DNA of 64,000 nucleotides from positions 164,501 through 228,500 of the forward strand of contig JACATO010000692.1 of the NCBI GenBank assembly GCA_018389105.1. Reading direction: 5' to 3'. The DNA is from Nautilus pompilius (taxonomy: Eukaryota > Mollusca > Cephalopoda > Nautilida > Nautilidae). This document shows positions 61,080 through 64,000 of this stretch, in pieces. Numbering within the stretch: the first letter of the stretch is position 1; each line of letters opens with the position of its first letter. The notes under the pieces are model-generated. The model was not told the DNA's origin and ran no database searches. It saw only the letters and a program-made list of their open reading frames with translations. The position numbers were made by a program, and so were the translations under genes.

Positions 61080-63190
61080 TTTAAAGAGAAATAGCATCCC
61101 TTTTTAGAAAAAAAACAGGGACCCCCCTCCACCATTCTCCTCCAAAGAACTGGCATCCACGAGGGACACGAGGCTTTTTGCATGAATTTATTTCCAAGCA
61201 TTAAAATATTATTTTAATTAGAGTTTTAAAGGAAATAATAATGAGTAATGCCCTCTTGGTGTCTGAAGTACCTGGAGAGTTTCAAACAGCTTAAGCTTAT
61301 TATGCAACCTCTGTGAACCCTAAAATCCTAACAGCAGGAAGAGCTAAATATGAGTGAACAGCAAGAAACAAATAAAGTGGCTCAAATGGGAAAGATGAAG
61401 CTACATCAGCAGTTTTTAATTATTCTGTTTATTGGTTCTACCTGTTAACTTTTCTGATTTCATTTATTCTCTGTACTGCAATGGTCAGTGATGATTTTTT
61501 TCCCATTTTGCCATTGCTAGTTCTTGCATTAAGATATGACTATTTGAAATTCTGCATAAAATAGGAAAATAACTTTCCCAAACATTGTTATTAATGTTAT
61601 AGTTATTTCTCCAATTATGATGACAGCATGATCATAGCAGTTAATATTTAAAAAAACAAATTCCATGTTGTAAATCTTACTACATGATTTACTATTCTAC
61701 TGAAACTTTTTTTTACTGTTGATTATAATATGCACAGTAGAAAAATTAGAAGATACTTATTTAAATTCCAGCAAGAAATAATACCAGAATGGCAGTATAA
61801 AACTTAACAGAAAGGAATAGAATATTTTGAGCTATACCTTAGTTTAGCATTAAATGAAAAAAACAAGAATACAGAAAAGAAACTTTTAAAAACATAAATT
61901 TGTATCTCATGTTTCATTCAAACAGAAATTGCTGTGTGTGAGAGAGAGAGAAAATAAACAATTAGAATACCGATTTAATGGAAAAGGCACTAAGGAACAA
62001 AACTTCTGCTTTTATTTAAAACAAGAAATTTACGCTAGATAAAAAACTCCTGGAGTTTAAAATCCAAACAGGATGTGCCAGTATCTTGACATCAGCTAAT
62101 GATTTATGATTTATATTCAGAGAAATATGATTAAAGAAGCCCAATTATCTGTTGCACAGATGCAATGCAAACGTCTCATGGACATGCCAGATCAGGCAAG
62201 TGGCCTGGCAGAACCAACATTGAACAAAGTATTCATCGTGCAGTCTGCTCCAGAATGAAATATGTTCCTTAACCTGGACGAGTGAACCAATTCTTTTAAA
62301 TCTTAAAAATGAAGTTTCTGAAGTGATTCTTTGGGCTGCAGTCTTGTTTAAACACTACTTTAATTGAAAGAAAAGAGAACCCTGACTGGGAACAGCAACT
62401 CGTTTTGAAGCGTCATGTTTAGGTATTTGAGATAAATACAGCTTGGCAAGAACTTTAGATGCACTATTAGAAATGAAGATTGTTGGTGGAGGGAGGAACT
62501 GTTCTACTGTAACACTTTAATAATTAAGGACACTTTGTGAAAATTAGTGAAAGATGACTAAAATTTTTCAGTGCATTAGTGCAAAATATAAAGAAAAATC
62601 AGATTTATATGAAACTGAACAAAACCGTTCCACTTCATTGTCAGCCCATAGAAAAATATGGACATCTGGAAAATTTCCTGATTGATTTCCTTTCTGATAC
62701 CCCTCTGGGCACCCATCGTCTGTTTTCTATGCTACTTTCATAATGTCAGTCAGTCATAGAAAAAAAATAAGCAGACATTTATTTTTTGTTGGGAAGTAAA
62801 ACAGTAAAATCACAGAATTAAAATGAAATAGAATAAAACTTTCATCAGCAACAACCGAATATTCTAACAGGGAAATGCATAGAAATTCTGGCAAAATAGC
62901 TGTGTATTGTTATTTCTTACATCCGGAGGTAAAGGAGATGTTCAAATAATTAAATAACAAAGCAGATGTAAAAAAAATTACTTCTTAGTTTTTTAATACA
63001 TTTTCCACTCATTGTGTTGGTGATTTTTTTTTTAAAATAAAGAATTAAATATGTTAAGTGAATTATCTTACATTAAGAAAAAACAAAAGCAAAGCTGTTG
63101 GTAATTTATTTAAATCAAATTTAAACATTTTTTATTCACACACATTTATTCGCTAAAAGATCTCTCCTCTCCTCCTCCAAAAAAAAGAGA
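61080..63190. other. No gene seen
   Basis: AT-rich DNA with short frames only. Confidence 0.5.
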
Positions 63191-63194
63191 GAGT

Positions 63195-63392
63195 TTAACT
63201 GGCAGAGAATCTGGGGTTACATTTATTTGATCCATCAACGTCTCGCTGCAAATAAAGCCATAGAATGCGGCGAGGGATCCGTCTACTTATTCCTCCATCC
63301 TCTTGAATCGGTTTAGAGCTTAGCATGACTGCAGGAAAAACCCAGGACACTAAACCAAAGTACACGATTGTGTACTTAGAATTATCCAACAT
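63195..63392 (-). CDS. Small unidentified reading frame, 65 codons
   Basis: ATG at 63392 to TAA at 63195 on the - strand. The start has a hydrophobic stretch (IVYFGLVSWVFPAVML) that could act as a signal or anchor, followed by a basic segment with dibasic sites (RRIPRR). This loosely resembles a secreted peptide precursor. A possible acceptor (tttttcctgcag) lies within it, so it could instead be a last exon starting with SKPIQEDGG. No family recognised and a chance frame is quite possible. Confidence 0.2.
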   Translation of the reverse strand: MLDNSKYTIVYFGLVSWVFPAVMLSSKPIQEDGGISRRIPRRILWLYLQRDVDGSNKCNPRFSAS

Positions 63393-64000
63393 CGCTTAGG
63401 TTTATGTGGAGCATATCAGCTGTCAGTTCTTGAAGCTGTGACTCATGGTCAGATTCTTTTGTTTGATTTTGTTAGGAATCAAAGGAACAAAAAGAAATTA
63501 TTATTATTTTTTTTCTTTTTTTATAATCTAATATTAGTTTTCAAGGTTAGTGGTTTAAAACGTTGTGCAAGATACACTGATCCTAGAACAGAATATCTTG
63601 ACCTCCTCTTTTAGCTCAGGTCAGCTACACAGACATCCAACACAGCTTAAAATAAAGTTGTACTAAGAATGTTTTATGCTAACTTAGATGAAACCTGATA
63701 TATTTTCTTCTTTTCAGTAGAAAAATTACCACCTTAAATTTTTCAACACCTTACTTTTTTTCTAGTTTAGCTATTTACAGAGTGGCAGACAGTCTTTTAT
63801 AAAGAGCCTTTTCTGATCCCCTTAAACCATCTCTCGAGTACATCTTTAAATGCATCAGCTGTTCGCTACTAAGTAACTGCACTAGTTTAATGTTTTCATC
63901 ACCACTCTAACTTCATGGTAATTATTAAACTAAACTAAAAAGTTTATTTTTTGTTAATCTTTTAGAGTAACTTCACTCCCAAATCATTGTGATCTTTGGA

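Overview
The window looks like nuclear DNA from an animal, probably an invertebrate. It is AT-rich, has long introns with GT-AG boundaries, many microsatellites, tRNA-derived SINE-like repeats and several families of decayed DNA transposons. A lophotrochozoan (mollusc-like) host is my best guess from the Src42A/Frk-like kinase and the repeat flavour, but this is inference.

The one clear host gene is a Src-family non-receptor tyrosine kinase on the + strand. I could join ten coding exons from 34703 to 57441 with consistent splice phases. They give a 505-residue protein: an N-terminal MGCC lipidation signal, a proline-rich unique region, SH3, SH2, a kinase domain with the catalytic residues present, and a very short tail ending Y-L-G. 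The 3' UTR runs to polyadenylation signals near 58.9 kb. The start-codon exon begins with 5' UTR behind a splice acceptor, so a non-coding first exon must lie upstream. A GC-rich block at about 12.95-13.7 kb is a weak candidate.

Upstream (1-12.2 kb) are: a moderately GC-rich stretch with palindromic CRE (TGACGTCA) sites; a long CT-rich satellite (3.6-4.0 kb); a GC-rich unidentified block (4.7-5.1 kb); a broken THAP/coiled-coil gene between inverted repeats (6.2-8.4 kb), possibly a P-element-like unit; and a 3.5-kb hAT transposon with a perfect 8-bp target duplication (8636-12161).

From 13.7 to 34.7 kb there is mostly non-coding DNA with SINE-like copies, a complete-ended mariner (27698-28985) and a short mariner/Tc1 remnant (33.7-34.2 kb). 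The kinase introns hold a piggyBac relic (35.8-37.96 kb), two SINE-like copies, two Tc1-like relics (around 50 kb and 56 kb) and a Charlie-type hAT (51277-53466) between two kinase-domain exons.

Downstream of the kinase, 59.5-60.9 kb is a CpG-rich block that may be another promoter. 61-64 kb is AT-rich with only one small unexplained reading frame on the - strand. I found no rRNA or tRNA gene and no CRISPR array. No wholly new system is demonstrated. The most interesting items are the kinase's unusual regulatory features and the THAP unit between inverted repeats.
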